DNA of 64,000 nucleotides from Legionella steelei (GTDB lineage Bacteria > Pseudomonadota > Gammaproteobacteria > Legionellales > Legionellaceae): NCBI RefSeq assembly GCF_001468005.1, contig NZ_LNYY01000021.1, forward strand, positions 682,637-746,636, in the 5' to 3' direction. A program made the translations under genes and the position numbers. Below the pieces are notes generated by a model that worked only from the letters and a program-made list of their open reading frames with translations, was not told the origin of the DNA and searched no databases. Of this stretch, positions 55,713 through 64,000 are shown piece after piece. Each line of letters begins with the position of its first letter. Position 1 is the first letter of the stretch.

Positions 55713-56708
55713 TTAAGATGATTTATTCTGGCTTAATAAGCGTGCGATATCTTTGGCAAAGTAAGAGATTATAAAATCTGCACCAGCACGTTTTATCGCT
55801 GTTAGACTTTCTATTATGGCGTGTTCTTCATTGATAAGTCTGTTTTGAGCGGCTATTTTGATCATCGAATATTCACCGCTTACCTGATAGGCACAAAGAG
55901 GCACTTCAGGGAAATGTTGTTTTAGTTTTGCAATCACATCCAAGTAAAATCCGGCAGGCTTAACCATCATCATATCGGCTCCTTCTTCAAGATCTAATGC
56001 TGTTTCTCTAAGGGCTTCGGCACCATTTGCAGGGTCCATTTGATACGCCTTACGATTGCCAAACTTTGGTGCTCCCTGTGCAGCTTCTCTAAAAGGTCCA
56101 TATAGGCAAGAGCAATATTTTGCACTGTAGCTTAGGATGGGAATATGTTGATATCCTTGGATATCCAATGCGTTACGAATCGCATGGACCATTCCATCAG
56201 TCATTCCGCTAGGTGCTACCCAATCAGCGCCAGCTTTTGCATGGCTCACCGCTTGTTTTGCAAGGAAAGCCAAAGTCTTATCGGTATCAATGCATTCACC
56301 ATTAAGTACACCACAATGTCCATGATCTGTGTATTCACAAAAACAAAGATCAGTAATAATTAAGATGTCTTTATTCACTGCGCGAATTTTTGCTATCGCC
56401 TGTTGAATAATTCCTTCATCATTGAATGATTCGCTACCATATGCATCTTTATGTTTAGGAATACCAAACAGAAGGACTGCGGGAATTCCCAAAGAAGTCA
56501 GTAATTCAATTTCTCTAGGGATGCAATCGAGGCTCAATTGAAACTGACCAGGCATTGCGCTTATTTCCTGAGGCTCATTAAGTAGTTCACTAATAAATAA
56601 AGGAGCGATAAATTGCTGGGGATGCAGGCGTGTTTCTTTAACCAATGCACGCGACATTGCGCTACTTCTTAAACGAGTCAATCTTAAGGGTATGTTGTAA
56701 TCGGTCAT
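55713..56708 (-). CDS. hemB: Delta-aminolevulinic acid dehydratase (porphobilinogen synthase)
   Basis: The 331-residue enzyme condenses two 5-aminolevulinate molecules into porphobilinogen in haem synthesis. The active-site Lys residues are in LSYSAKYCSCLYGPFREA and MMVKPAGFYLDVI. The Cys triad DLCFCEYTDHGHCG indicates the zinc-dependent type, as opposed to the Asp-rich magnesium type. The substrate loop YQVSGEYSMIKIAAQ is complete. It is monocistronic, with a type A palindrome upstream. Confidence 0.96.
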   Translation of the reverse strand: MTDYNIPLRLTRLRSSAMSRALVKETRLHPQQFIAPLFISELLNEPQEISAMPGQFQLSLDCIPREIELLTSLGIPAVLLFGIPKHKDAYGSESFNDEGIIQQAIAKIRAVNKDILIITDLCFCEYTDHGHCGVLNGECIDTDKTLAFLAKQAVSHAKAGADWVAPSGMTDGMVHAIRNALDIQGYQHIPILSYSAKYCSCLYGPFREAAQGAPKFGNRKAYQMDPANGAEALRETALDLEEGADMMMVKPAGFYLDVIAKLKQHFPEVPLCAYQVSGEYSMIKIAAQNRLINEEHAIIESLTAIKRAGADFIISYFAKDIARLLSQNKSS

Positions 56709-56791
56709 GGAGTTAATCCTGTTATTAATTCATTAGACAAGCAGTCTATTTTTTGTGGCATAAAAATCCGAGATATATTAACACAATTACT

Positions 56792-56874
56792 GTAGCCTAG
56801 GTGCAGCGTAGCGGAACTCGGCTTGTAATTCATGCTCATAATTCTCGCGTTCCGCTATGCTGCACCCAGGCCAC
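56792..56874. repeat. REP-like palindrome (type A) between tamB and hemB
   Basis: GTAGCCTAGGTGCAGCGTAG pairs with CTATGCTGCACCCAGGCCAC around a 45-base centre. It lies downstream of the tamA-tamB operon and upstream of hemB, both read on the minus strand, so it may separate the two transcripts. Confidence 0.75.
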
Positions 56875-56915
56875 AAAACATTCAGATCTAAATTTCAGAG
56901 AGTTTGACAAAAAAT

Positions 56916-59120
56916 TCAGCGTTTTCTTTTTTTAATTTTCTTATTCGAGGTATACAGAAAATCAATCGCGCTGCTGGTGTCACTGTTGCTTATTTGAATA
57001 CTAAAAAATCGATTAAGTAAGTATCTGAGTGTCAACATATTGGTGTCTGTTTGTGAAAGCCCAATGTTATAGCTTAAATAGAAACGTTTCGAAAGGGATT
57101 TTCCTACCACAAAAGAAGTGGTGTCACTTGAGGTATTGGTGGCTTGATTATAGTTAGTATTGGTTTGTACATTAAAATCAATACCTGCGGATTGTTTGAG
57201 CTGTTCTAAAAGGCGAAGACTGTTTGTGTTGCTTCCCAAGTTCATGGAAGATATCGCTGTGAGAAGTAATTGTCCTCCAGCTTTATTTGCCTGGTTTGCT
57301 GGACGCCCAAGAACAAGCATGGAAAGAATGTCTGCTTGTGAAAGAACAGCAGGCTCAGAAAACAATTGAATTTTGGGACGAGCTAATCGACCAGTTACTT
57401 CAACTCCTAAAATCATGGTTTCCCCATAATTAATATTTTGCAGATTCGTGCTATTGAAGTCTAAAAGTTGGCTTGAGCTGGCAAAGGTTGTAGGGGTAGT
57501 GCTAATTTTTTTTGCTGCACGAACATTAATACCTGGATTAGAAATAGGCCCGCCAGTAAAAATGAGTTGTCCTTGTTGTATCGCTAAATCTTGCCCATAG
57601 GCCTTATACGTACCATCTCTAACGGATAATTCTCCATATGCATTGATCGAGTTTTGTTGTGATTGCTTTACATGCAGTGTTCCATTCAAATGGCCTTTTA
57701 ACCCTTTTACATCGATGGCTACTTCTTTTCCCATTACAAGATCAATATCCATACTGTTAATCGGACTAAAGGATGGTGCTGGTTTTTCCTTACGCTTATA
57801 AACTATATCATCTGGCAAAGAGATGCTGTTATGAAATGAGCGAGGTTTGATTTCAGCATAAGGAACCAAAACAGTACCAGAAAGAGTTTGCGTTGTTGGT
57901 GTGACATGCAGATTGAGTTTAGGGGAAATATGAATTTTGTATTCGCTGGTTTGAACCAATGGAAAATTATCTCCTTCCAAGGTGAAATCCCCTGTAAATT
58001 GAGCGCTTAGATTTCCTTTGCCAGTCAGTGATAAATGATGACCTGCAGATATGGCCGAACCTGTTGCTTCCCAGGATCGCTCTTTGCCGTGGATATTTAC
58101 CTCGAGAGTATCAAGATTAAGTCCTAGCTTAGGTAAGGAAAGACTTGTTTTGCTGAGCATAAGATGACTTGTGACTTTTCTTTTCTTCATCGTGCCGCTT
58201 ACTTTGAATGACGCAACCAATTGTCCTTTGAGCTTATTAATTTCTGGACTGATTTTTTGTAAAAAGTCCAATGAGTTTATTTCCAATGATAATTCACTCT
58301 TTATGGGCTGGTCATCTTTTAAGCCAGTATCAAGAGCAAATTGAGGAAGTTTAAATTTTAGTTTTAAATTTTTATGTTCATCAATGGTCAAGATTCCAGA
58401 ACCGTTAAGTTGCTCAGGTGAAAGGGTCACTTTCAGAGAGCCACCTTTAAATTGAACCCGAGATATAGTGTCATTATCAGGTAGCTGATAAAAACCGGGA
58501 TGTATGGTGAGCAATAAATTTCCCTGATTTTTAGCAGTGATCACACCTTTGGTAGAGAAACTGGTATATAAACGCGTGTGTTGTGCTGATATATTTGGGG
58601 GTTGGGTCAGATGCGCATCAAATGTCCAGGTCCATGGCAGTGTTCCCCGAATTGTTGCATCCATCAACCAATGAGCTTCTGGTTCGGTGGTTACTTGTGA
58701 GTTTAGATTAATTTGCATGTTGGGGAGGACACCTGTAGCCGTGACTGTTCCTTTTTTACTGCTCATGATTTTATCTTGTGCCGATTTCCACTGCATGCCA
58801 TGCCATTGAGCAGTGACTAATTGGCTTTCTCTTAACGCATGAGGACGCCATTGAACGTCTAGTTGTTCTATTCTTAATTTAAGCGATTCATTTTGATATT
58901 CAACACCACTCAAGACAAAGTGATTGAATAAGCTGCCTTCAATTTGTTGAATTTTAATAGTGCCTGGTAAGTATAAATGACTGAATTGAATAAGAGTGCG
59001 TAAACCGGGCTTTGTTTCTAGTAAAAACAAAGCCATCCCACCCAATAAAATAAGAAGTAGGCAACTAAAATAAAGTATTTTAACTAAAACACGGAGAGTT
59101 TTTCTTAAAAAACGTCTCAT
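56916..59120 (-). CDS. tamB: TamB-like translocation/assembly module protein
   Basis: The 734-residue protein has one N-terminal membrane anchor (VLVKILYFSCLLLILLGGMALFLL). A long beta-helical region of repeated amphipathic strands follows. The conserved TamB C-terminus is present (YGETMILGVEVTGRLARPKI, SMLVLGRPANQ, KRFYLSYNIGLSQTD, RYLLNRFFSI). TamB spans the periplasm and works with TamA in outer-membrane protein or lipid delivery. It is much shorter than the roughly 1260 residues of E. coli TamB, so it would make a shorter bridge. The four-base overlap with tamA shows coupling. Confidence 0.88.
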   Translation of the reverse strand: MRRFLRKTLRVLVKILYFSCLLLILLGGMALFLLETKPGLRTLIQFSHLYLPGTIKIQQIEGSLFNHFVLSGVEYQNESLKLRIEQLDVQWRPHALRESQLVTAQWHGMQWKSAQDKIMSSKKGTVTATGVLPNMQINLNSQVTTEPEAHWLMDATIRGTLPWTWTFDAHLTQPPNISAQHTRLYTSFSTKGVITAKNQGNLLLTIHPGFYQLPDNDTISRVQFKGGSLKVTLSPEQLNGSGILTIDEHKNLKLKFKLPQFALDTGLKDDQPIKSELSLEINSLDFLQKISPEINKLKGQLVASFKVSGTMKKRKVTSHLMLSKTSLSLPKLGLNLDTLEVNIHGKERSWEATGSAISAGHHLSLTGKGNLSAQFTGDFTLEGDNFPLVQTSEYKIHISPKLNLHVTPTTQTLSGTVLVPYAEIKPRSFHNSISLPDDIVYKRKEKPAPSFSPINSMDIDLVMGKEVAIDVKGLKGHLNGTLHVKQSQQNSINAYGELSVRDGTYKAYGQDLAIQQGQLIFTGGPISNPGINVRAAKKISTTPTTFASSSQLLDFNSTNLQNINYGETMILGVEVTGRLARPKIQLFSEPAVLSQADILSMLVLGRPANQANKAGGQLLLTAISSMNLGSNTNSLRLLEQLKQSAGIDFNVQTNTNYNQATNTSSDTTSFVVGKSLSKRFYLSYNIGLSQTDTNMLTLRYLLNRFFSIQISNSDTSSAIDFLYTSNKKIKKRKR

Positions 59121-60805
59121 AAGTCTGGTCCCATACTGATGACCAAACGTGGACCATTGCTATCTCGCCGCCATCGACCATTAATTGCTTGTGCTAATCC
59201 TACTTTAATTGGACCTATAGGTGAAACCCACATTAAACCACCGCCTGCATCATAATAACTTTTTAAAGGAGTTGGATTGTAAATCGCTCCTGCATCATAA
59301 AATGCAATCAAGTACCAATTTTTTTTGGTTTCTTTTTGAATTTCAAAACCAGCATAACTTATTATTCTGCTTGGACCTATTGAATTAAAACTAAATGCTT
59401 TTAAATTATCCGTTCCTCCTAAAAGTAATGCAAGTGATACAGGCTGCTGGTTAATATTATTAATTGCTGTAAATCCTTGAATTGCATGCCCGTAAAGACG
59501 TAAACGGAGAGGCTCAATTCGCATTGCTACTTTCATATCTAAAGAGGCTTGAGCCAAATTAATGGTAGATAAGAGTGCTTGACTTGCTGCAAGACCATTA
59601 AACGTAATGTTATATCCCGAGGGAGAAAAGAGCAGGCCTTGGGTTTTGCTCCACGTGAACGTTGCCTTAGGATAGAGTAGAAACTGTTTTGTATTTTCCT
59701 GAAATGCGTAATGAAATCCCTCATAAAGCGTGTTTAAGGACAAAGTGCGTTGGTAATCGGTGATTCGATGTTGTTGTGCCAATGAGATAAGAAACGAGTT
59801 ACTATATCCTGCACTATAATTTAAATTCGAAAAATTACCTGTAAGCGTGTATTGATCCTGAATAGGATTTTTACCTGGAATAACATACTGGGCTTGTAAT
59901 GCGTTTTGCACAAAAGAACCTTGTGCCATAAGATTGAATTTATGTCCCTGACGATTGACAGGTACCACATGTAATGCAGCGCGACCACGAACGCCAGTGT
60001 CAGTTCCATAACCCGCACCTAAAGTATAAGAGTATTTGGATACAGGTTCCGTGTAGATTTGTACAGGTACTGTTGTGTTTTCTGTAATTTGTGGCTTTAC
60101 AAGTACGGAACTGAAATAACCGCTATTTGATAGAACATTATTTAATTGCAGTACTTTATCGCCTGAATAGACTTGTCCTGGGTGAAAAGGAACAAAACGA
60201 TGCAATAACTTAGGATCAATATATGTGGGACTAAACTGTATCTGTCCAAAATAATAAAGAGGGCCTGTGTCAAGAACTAATGTGATTTCTGCTGTGTAAC
60301 TATCTTCATCAATTAAAATTTCACTTTTTTTAAAGCCTGCGTGCATATATCCTTGGGTTTCAGCCGCTTCGAGCAGTTTTAATTTGGCTTGCTCGTATTG
60401 TTCAGTAAAAAGGGGCGTCTTTGGGGTTAATGCCACATTTTTTACTGTATCGCGGAGAATAGGATTACGTGCTCCCTCACCAATTACTTCAATTGTAATT
60501 CGAGAAATCATGATTTGCGGGCCGGGATGGATAATAACTGACAGCTCGCGTGTATTAGTTCTTCGCAGTTTGGCTTCTGCCTTAAAATAACCAAAAGGCT
60601 GCACAGCTTGAACTACTTGCTCTTGTAATTCTTCCAAGGTGAATTGGTCAAGGGGTTTTAATTTTTGTAATTCACTTAAACGTTTTTCAACATTCGCTTC
60701 GACTTTTCCAGAAACCCCATAAATTGTAATGGCTTCGGAGTCATTGCTTTTTGCAAATAGTGCAAAACAGGTAATGAGCAGTATCAGATAGATGAGTTTT
60801 TTCAT
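59117..60805 (-). CDS. tamA: TamA, Omp85-family outer-membrane assembly protein
   Basis: The 562-residue product has a signal peptide (ILLITCFALFAKS). Periplasmic POTRA domains span about residues 25-250 (SRITIEVIGEGARNPI, LYYFGQIQFSPTYIDP). A 16-strand barrel follows with the typical SYTLGAGYGTDTGVRG and the terminal region FYDAGAIYNP, GGLMWVSPIGPIKVGLAQ and LVISMGPDL. It acts with TamB, encoded four bases inside its end. Confidence 0.92.
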   Translation of the reverse strand: MKKLIYLILLITCFALFAKSNDSEAITIYGVSGKVEANVEKRLSELQKLKPLDQFTLEELQEQVVQAVQPFGYFKAEAKLRRTNTRELSVIIHPGPQIMISRITIEVIGEGARNPILRDTVKNVALTPKTPLFTEQYEQAKLKLLEAAETQGYMHAGFKKSEILIDEDSYTAEITLVLDTGPLYYFGQIQFSPTYIDPKLLHRFVPFHPGQVYSGDKVLQLNNVLSNSGYFSSVLVKPQITENTTVPVQIYTEPVSKYSYTLGAGYGTDTGVRGRAALHVVPVNRQGHKFNLMAQGSFVQNALQAQYVIPGKNPIQDQYTLTGNFSNLNYSAGYSNSFLISLAQQHRITDYQRTLSLNTLYEGFHYAFQENTKQFLLYPKATFTWSKTQGLLFSPSGYNITFNGLAASQALLSTINLAQASLDMKVAMRIEPLRLRLYGHAIQGFTAINNINQQPVSLALLLGGTDNLKAFSFNSIGPSRIISYAGFEIQKETKKNWYLIAFYDAGAIYNPTPLKSYYDAGGGLMWVSPIGPIKVGLAQAINGRWRRDSNGPRLVISMGPDL

Positions 60806-61204
60806 GATAGTCTCAGTAGGTGTTTCACCAAAAATATCCCTGCTTGTATCAGAAAATACCTAAGTATTTGCGCTGCATTATTAGAAATGCTATATCGAGA
60901 GTAGGTTGAACGAAAAATAAGTTGGCAAATACTTATCTACTGATGTATGCTGCATTCGCTTAGTTTATTTTTAACTCAACTTGGTCTCAAATATTGCTTT
61001 CCACCAGATTTAAGTATACCTCTTGATTGGTTACGAATATACCCTTAATCGAGAGGGTGGACTAAGGTAGCGGTATGAACACGTTAGAAGGCACAGCTTA
61101 TTCTAACCTGGACTAAGGTTCAAAATAAAGATTCATAAGAGTTTGATAGATCTTCAATCTTTCTTGAGTCTAATACTGTGGATAAATTTTGAAGGAACTA
61201 ACGT
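60806..61204. other. Divergent spacer before the amidotransferase fusion gene
   Basis: These 399 bases have no ORF. The nine-base word GGACTAAGG occurs twice (about 61060 and 61113), once with the flanking AACCTGGACTAAGGTT that forms a near-palindrome. It could be a regulator site. AAGGAAC precedes the ATG at 61205. The promoters for tamA and the fusion gene were not confidently placed. Confidence 0.35.
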
Positions 61205-63085
61205 ATGGGCTTACCTATTACACAAAGTGAATTTGAAAAAATTTTAGATGATATTTTGCTATACAAAAAAGGGCTACCTCCAGGTGCTAAACTTCCTCTT
61301 GCTGCTTATTTAAAGGAAAAAGGCTACGCCTCCATTTTACAGAATCTTAATTTTGCAGTTCCAGGTAAAACAGTCAATACGATGCAGATGCAACGAGCAG
61401 ATGGTTCTTTGGTGAGTGCAACTAAATTACCTCGTAGAACGGATTTATTGAATAATATTGATTTTACCGGTTGTGAAATAAAAAACTGTCAGTTTGATAC
61501 ATGTGATTTATCAGGATCGATTTGGCGTGAGCAAGAGATCCGTGATTCTTCTTTTAATAATACGGTGATTAATTATGCTTCATTCCATGGTGTTCGCTTT
61601 ATTAGCAATCAGTTTACACAGACTTCCTTCGATTACAGCACGTTAAATGATTTGCTTTTCTTGGGAAATCATTTTCTACGTACTCGTTTTAATTATTTAA
61701 AGCAATTGTGTAAGCTAACGTTTACAGATTGTATTATGCAGCAAGCTTCCATATTGGGTGGCGCTCGAGCTGTAGACGTGATTATAAATAACTCTCCTGG
61801 AGCGAGTTTGTCTCATGTAAGTGAGTTGTTAACTGATAAAGAGATTGCAATGCATCAGGTTAAAAAAACAAATACTAAGCCTGCTGTATTGGTGTCTTGG
61901 AATAATGTGACCCCATTGCTGACTGCAACATTGGCTGAGAAAATGTTATTGGCGCAAGGGATATATCCAGTGCGCATGGATGTAATGCCAGAAGTAGATG
62001 CTGCATTATTAGATAAAGAAATCAATACGCTAAATGCATTAACCCAACACAGGTTGCAACAATTAAAAGATGACGTGCTTGCAAAAGCTAAAAAGCTAGC
62101 GACTAAGTCTTCAAAAGAATTAAGCTATGAGGCGCAAAGTAAAAGCGATATAGCCGAGCAATGTTCTGTGAAAGCAAGCGCAGACGATATATCAACTATT
62201 TTTACAGCAGAATGGAAAAAACAAGGTATTAGTTTTCCTTTGCTAATGATTCAAATCATGCGTGAAGAAAACACTAAAAAACCATCTGCATTTCCACAAA
62301 TGTCGACTCTTTATAGCCATGCGAAAGCAATCTTCAATCAGGTGGATGGTGTCCTGTTAACAGGGGGACAAGATATGGATCCGCGTATTTACGGAGAAAA
62401 ATGTCATCCTAAAACTGGTTTACCAACATATACTGAGCATCCAGAATTGAGTGATCCACGCCGTGATATTCTTGAATTTAGTTTAGTCTATATGCAACAA
62501 CGTGAGTCAGCACCTAAACCCCTATGCGGTATTTGTCGCGGGTCACAAGTGATTGCTGCGTCATACGGTGCAACAATTTATCAAGAGCTTGATTCACCGG
62601 AAAGACGTCAATATTTAGTTGAACCTATTCAACTGAAAAGTATAAAAACAACAGCCCCTTTATATTCGACGGGTAGAACTTTGGCATCTGTAGCAGATAA
62701 GGAAGCGCTTAATGTGATATTCATGCATCACCAAGGCTATGATTTAGGGCAAGCTTTTGGTGTGGAAGCTACTGCTTCAACGCAAACCTCGGGGGGTAAG
62801 ATAATTGATATTGTTGGAGAAAACTTGCAGCAGAATATTACTTTGACCCAAGCACATATTGAATATTACATGGACCAAGAGGAAGGGGGGACGGGTGGAT
62901 TTGCCCCACATGTTAGTGCGAGTACAGCTGGGAGTATATTGCAGCAATTTCAAATGAGAGTTTTGGCTTACTGTCAAAATCAACGATTATTATCTCATGT
63001 AATTCCTAATATGTTTTTCACAAAAAGTGCCTCTGTATTAAAGGAGAGGTCAGAGCATAGCGCTTCAATTTCATTAAGTACTTAA
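61205..63085 (+). CDS. Pentapeptide-repeat / class I glutamine-amidotransferase (C26) fusion
   Basis: The 626-residue cytosolic protein has an N-terminal segment (1-75), then pentapeptide-like repeats at about 85-200 (IDFTGCEIKNCQFDTCDLSG, SFNNTVINYASFHGVRF). A helical linker follows. A C26-type amidotransferase domain spans about 340-600, with VDGVLLTGGQDMDPRIYGE, the nucleophile Cys in LCGICRGSQVIAASYG, and MHHQGYDLGQAFGVEA for the catalytic His region. PuuD-like members hydrolyse gamma-glutamyl amides. Fusion with a pentapeptide helix is unusual. There is no signal peptide, so it could act in the cytosol or be an effector. Confidence 0.8.
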   Translation: MGLPITQSEFEKILDDILLYKKGLPPGAKLPLAAYLKEKGYASILQNLNFAVPGKTVNTMQMQRADGSLVSATKLPRRTDLLNNIDFTGCEIKNCQFDTCDLSGSIWREQEIRDSSFNNTVINYASFHGVRFISNQFTQTSFDYSTLNDLLFLGNHFLRTRFNYLKQLCKLTFTDCIMQQASILGGARAVDVIINNSPGASLSHVSELLTDKEIAMHQVKKTNTKPAVLVSWNNVTPLLTATLAEKMLLAQGIYPVRMDVMPEVDAALLDKEINTLNALTQHRLQQLKDDVLAKAKKLATKSSKELSYEAQSKSDIAEQCSVKASADDISTIFTAEWKKQGISFPLLMIQIMREENTKKPSAFPQMSTLYSHAKAIFNQVDGVLLTGGQDMDPRIYGEKCHPKTGLPTYTEHPELSDPRRDILEFSLVYMQQRESAPKPLCGICRGSQVIAASYGATIYQELDSPERRQYLVEPIQLKSIKTTAPLYSTGRTLASVADKEALNVIFMHHQGYDLGQAFGVEATASTQTSGGKIIDIVGENLQQNITLTQAHIEYYMDQEEGGTGGFAPHVSASTAGSILQQFQMRVLAYCQNQRLLSHVIPNMFFTKSASVLKERSEHSASISLST

Positions 63086-63124
63086 AGTTGAATAAGGACA
63101 TCTTAGACTTATTAGATATCAAAA

Positions 63125-63150
63125 GTAGGTTGAGTCTTGGCCCAACTTAC
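63125..63150. repeat. Single type C repeat core
   Basis: GTAGGTTGAGTCTTGGCCCA followed by ACTTAC is one arm of the element seen at 50240-50316. It lies between the convergent fusion gene and mutS. Confidence 0.6.
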
Positions 63151-63183
63151 TTTTGATTGCATTTTGACTTTACTACATAAAGC

Positions 63184-64000
63184 TTACAGATCAGCTGTCT
63201 CCATGTTTTTGAACCTATAAATTAAGTCAAGTGCTTCTCTTGCTGTTAAACGATCCGGATCAACTTGCGCTAGCTCTCGTAAAATAGGTGAGAGGGGTTT
63301 TACTTGAACTATAGACTGCGTTTGAGTTATTGGAGGTGCCTGATTTTGCATATGATTTAAGTGCGTATGCGCAATTTTTAAAACCTCAGGAGGTATCCCT
63401 GCAAGCTCGGCTACTTCAAGTCCGTAACTTCGATTCGCATGGCCTGGTTCGACACGATATAAAAAAATGATACGGCCGGTCTCCAATGATGCTTGCAAAT
63501 GAACATTGCGGATGCAGGACCATTGTTGAGGAAGATTAGTTAACTCAAAGTAGTGCGTAGAAAATAAAGTGTATGCTTTAATGCTCGTAGCCAGATAAGC
63601 ACAGCTGGCATAGGCCAATGCCATACCATCATAAGTACTGGTACCGCGACCAATTTCATCAATTAAGACCAGGCTCTTATGGGTTGCTTGCCTTAAAATT
63701 TGAGCGGTTTCTGTCATTTCCACCATAAAAGTGGAGCGTCCGGAGGCTAAATCATCACTGGCGCCAATACGGGTAAAAATTCTATCGATAGGTCCTAAAG
63801 TTGCCGATTTAGCGGGTACAAAACTGCCAATATGTGCTAGAAGTACAATCAAAGCAGTTTGTCTCATGTAGGTTGATTTACCTCCCATGTTGGGCCCGGT
63901 AATGAGCAATATATTTTGTGATGGTTTGAGTTGTAAGTCATTAGCAATAAAACGCTCTTGCAGCAAATGTTCAATTACTGGATGACGACCTGCCTCAATG
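63184..64000 (-). CDS. mutS: DNA mismatch repair protein MutS, C-terminal part (5' end outside window)
   Basis: The frame is open to the window edge, so only the last 272 residues are visible. Upstream of the ATPase it reads [16 protein letters not shown]. The ABC-type ATPase has Walker A ([17 protein letters not shown]), the signature [16 protein letters not shown], Walker B ([16 protein letters not shown]) and the conserved FSTHYFELT. The end has [17 protein letters not shown] and the C-terminal dimerisation/tetramerisation tail. The type is MutS1 of mismatch repair. Confidence 0.96.
   Translation of the reverse strand, partial: IEAGRHPVIEHLLQERFIANDLQLKPSQNILLITGPNMGGKSTYMRQTALIVLLAHIGSFVPAKSATLGPIDRIFTRIGASDDLASGRSTFMVEMTETAQILRQATHKSLVLIDEIGRGTSTYDGMALAYASCAYLATSIKAYTLFSTHYFELTNLPQQWSCIRNVHLQASLETGRIIFLYRVEPGHANRSYGLEVAELAGIPPEVLKIAHTHLNHMQNQAPPITQTQSIVQVKPLSPILRELAQVDPDRLTAREALDLIYRFKNMETADL

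Overview
The window is a piece of a low-GC gammaproteobacterial chromosome that looks like Legionella or a close relative. The evidence is the fused lysC-lysA gene, a Com1/DsbA2-type oxidoreductase in front of glyQS, a complete leucine-degradation cluster, large cytosolic proteins resembling Dot/Icm effectors, and two promoters with tandem TTAAT half-sites of the kind bound by Legionella PmrA. I could not search any database, so the genus is an inference. I saw no tRNA, rRNA, CRISPR array, integrase, transposase or prophage.

Layout. 1-1.1 kb: 3' end of uvrD, then a 250-bp repeat element. 1.4-4.4 kb: a secreted clostripain-like peptidase and an outer-membrane barrel. 4.7-9.8 kb: dsbA2-like gene, glyQ, glyS, rsmJ and a 55-residue PA3496-family protein. 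10-11.4 kb: an unrecognised coiled-coil protein behind a PmrA-type promoter. 11.6-14.1 kb: metNIQ methionine importer. 14.5-15.7 kb: two small exported proteins. 15.9-26.2 kb: leucine/isovalerate catabolism (isovaleryl-CoA dehydrogenase, thiolase, a small membrane protein, methylcrotonyl-CoA carboxylase beta, methylglutaconyl-CoA hydratase, carboxylase alpha, HMG-CoA lyase, acetoacetyl-CoA synthetase). Together they turn isovaleryl-CoA into acetyl-CoA and recover acetoacetate. 26.7-33.2 kb: a methyltransferase, pyrD, a GNAT acetyltransferase, msbA, lpxK and an exported protein.

33.5-45.1 kb is the accessory, effector-like part: a GDSL hydrolase with a PmrA-type promoter, an MFS transporter, a divergent adenosylhomocysteinase-like protein, a 1521-residue protein with a possible YopT-like cysteine-protease domain and ankyrin-like repeats, a chimera of that protein's N-terminal module with a second diaminopimelate decarboxylase, and two tandem small paralogs. 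45.2-64 kb returns to housekeeping genes: csiV-like, mrp/apbC, an AddA/RecB-like helicase-nuclease, lysC-lysA, a fadL-type porin, hemB and tamB-tamA. A pentapeptide-repeat/glutamine-amidotransferase fusion and the 3' part of mutS close the window.

The most notable object is the chimera at 42783-44201. A full decarboxylase domain, about three-quarters identical by eye to the one in the window's own lysC-lysA gene, is joined to a short N-terminal module shared with the large neighbour, whose putative catalytic cysteine is replaced by tyrosine. Intergenic spaces also carry many copies of a palindromic element (GTAGCCTGGGT...ACCCAGGCTAC) and three other inverted-repeat types.
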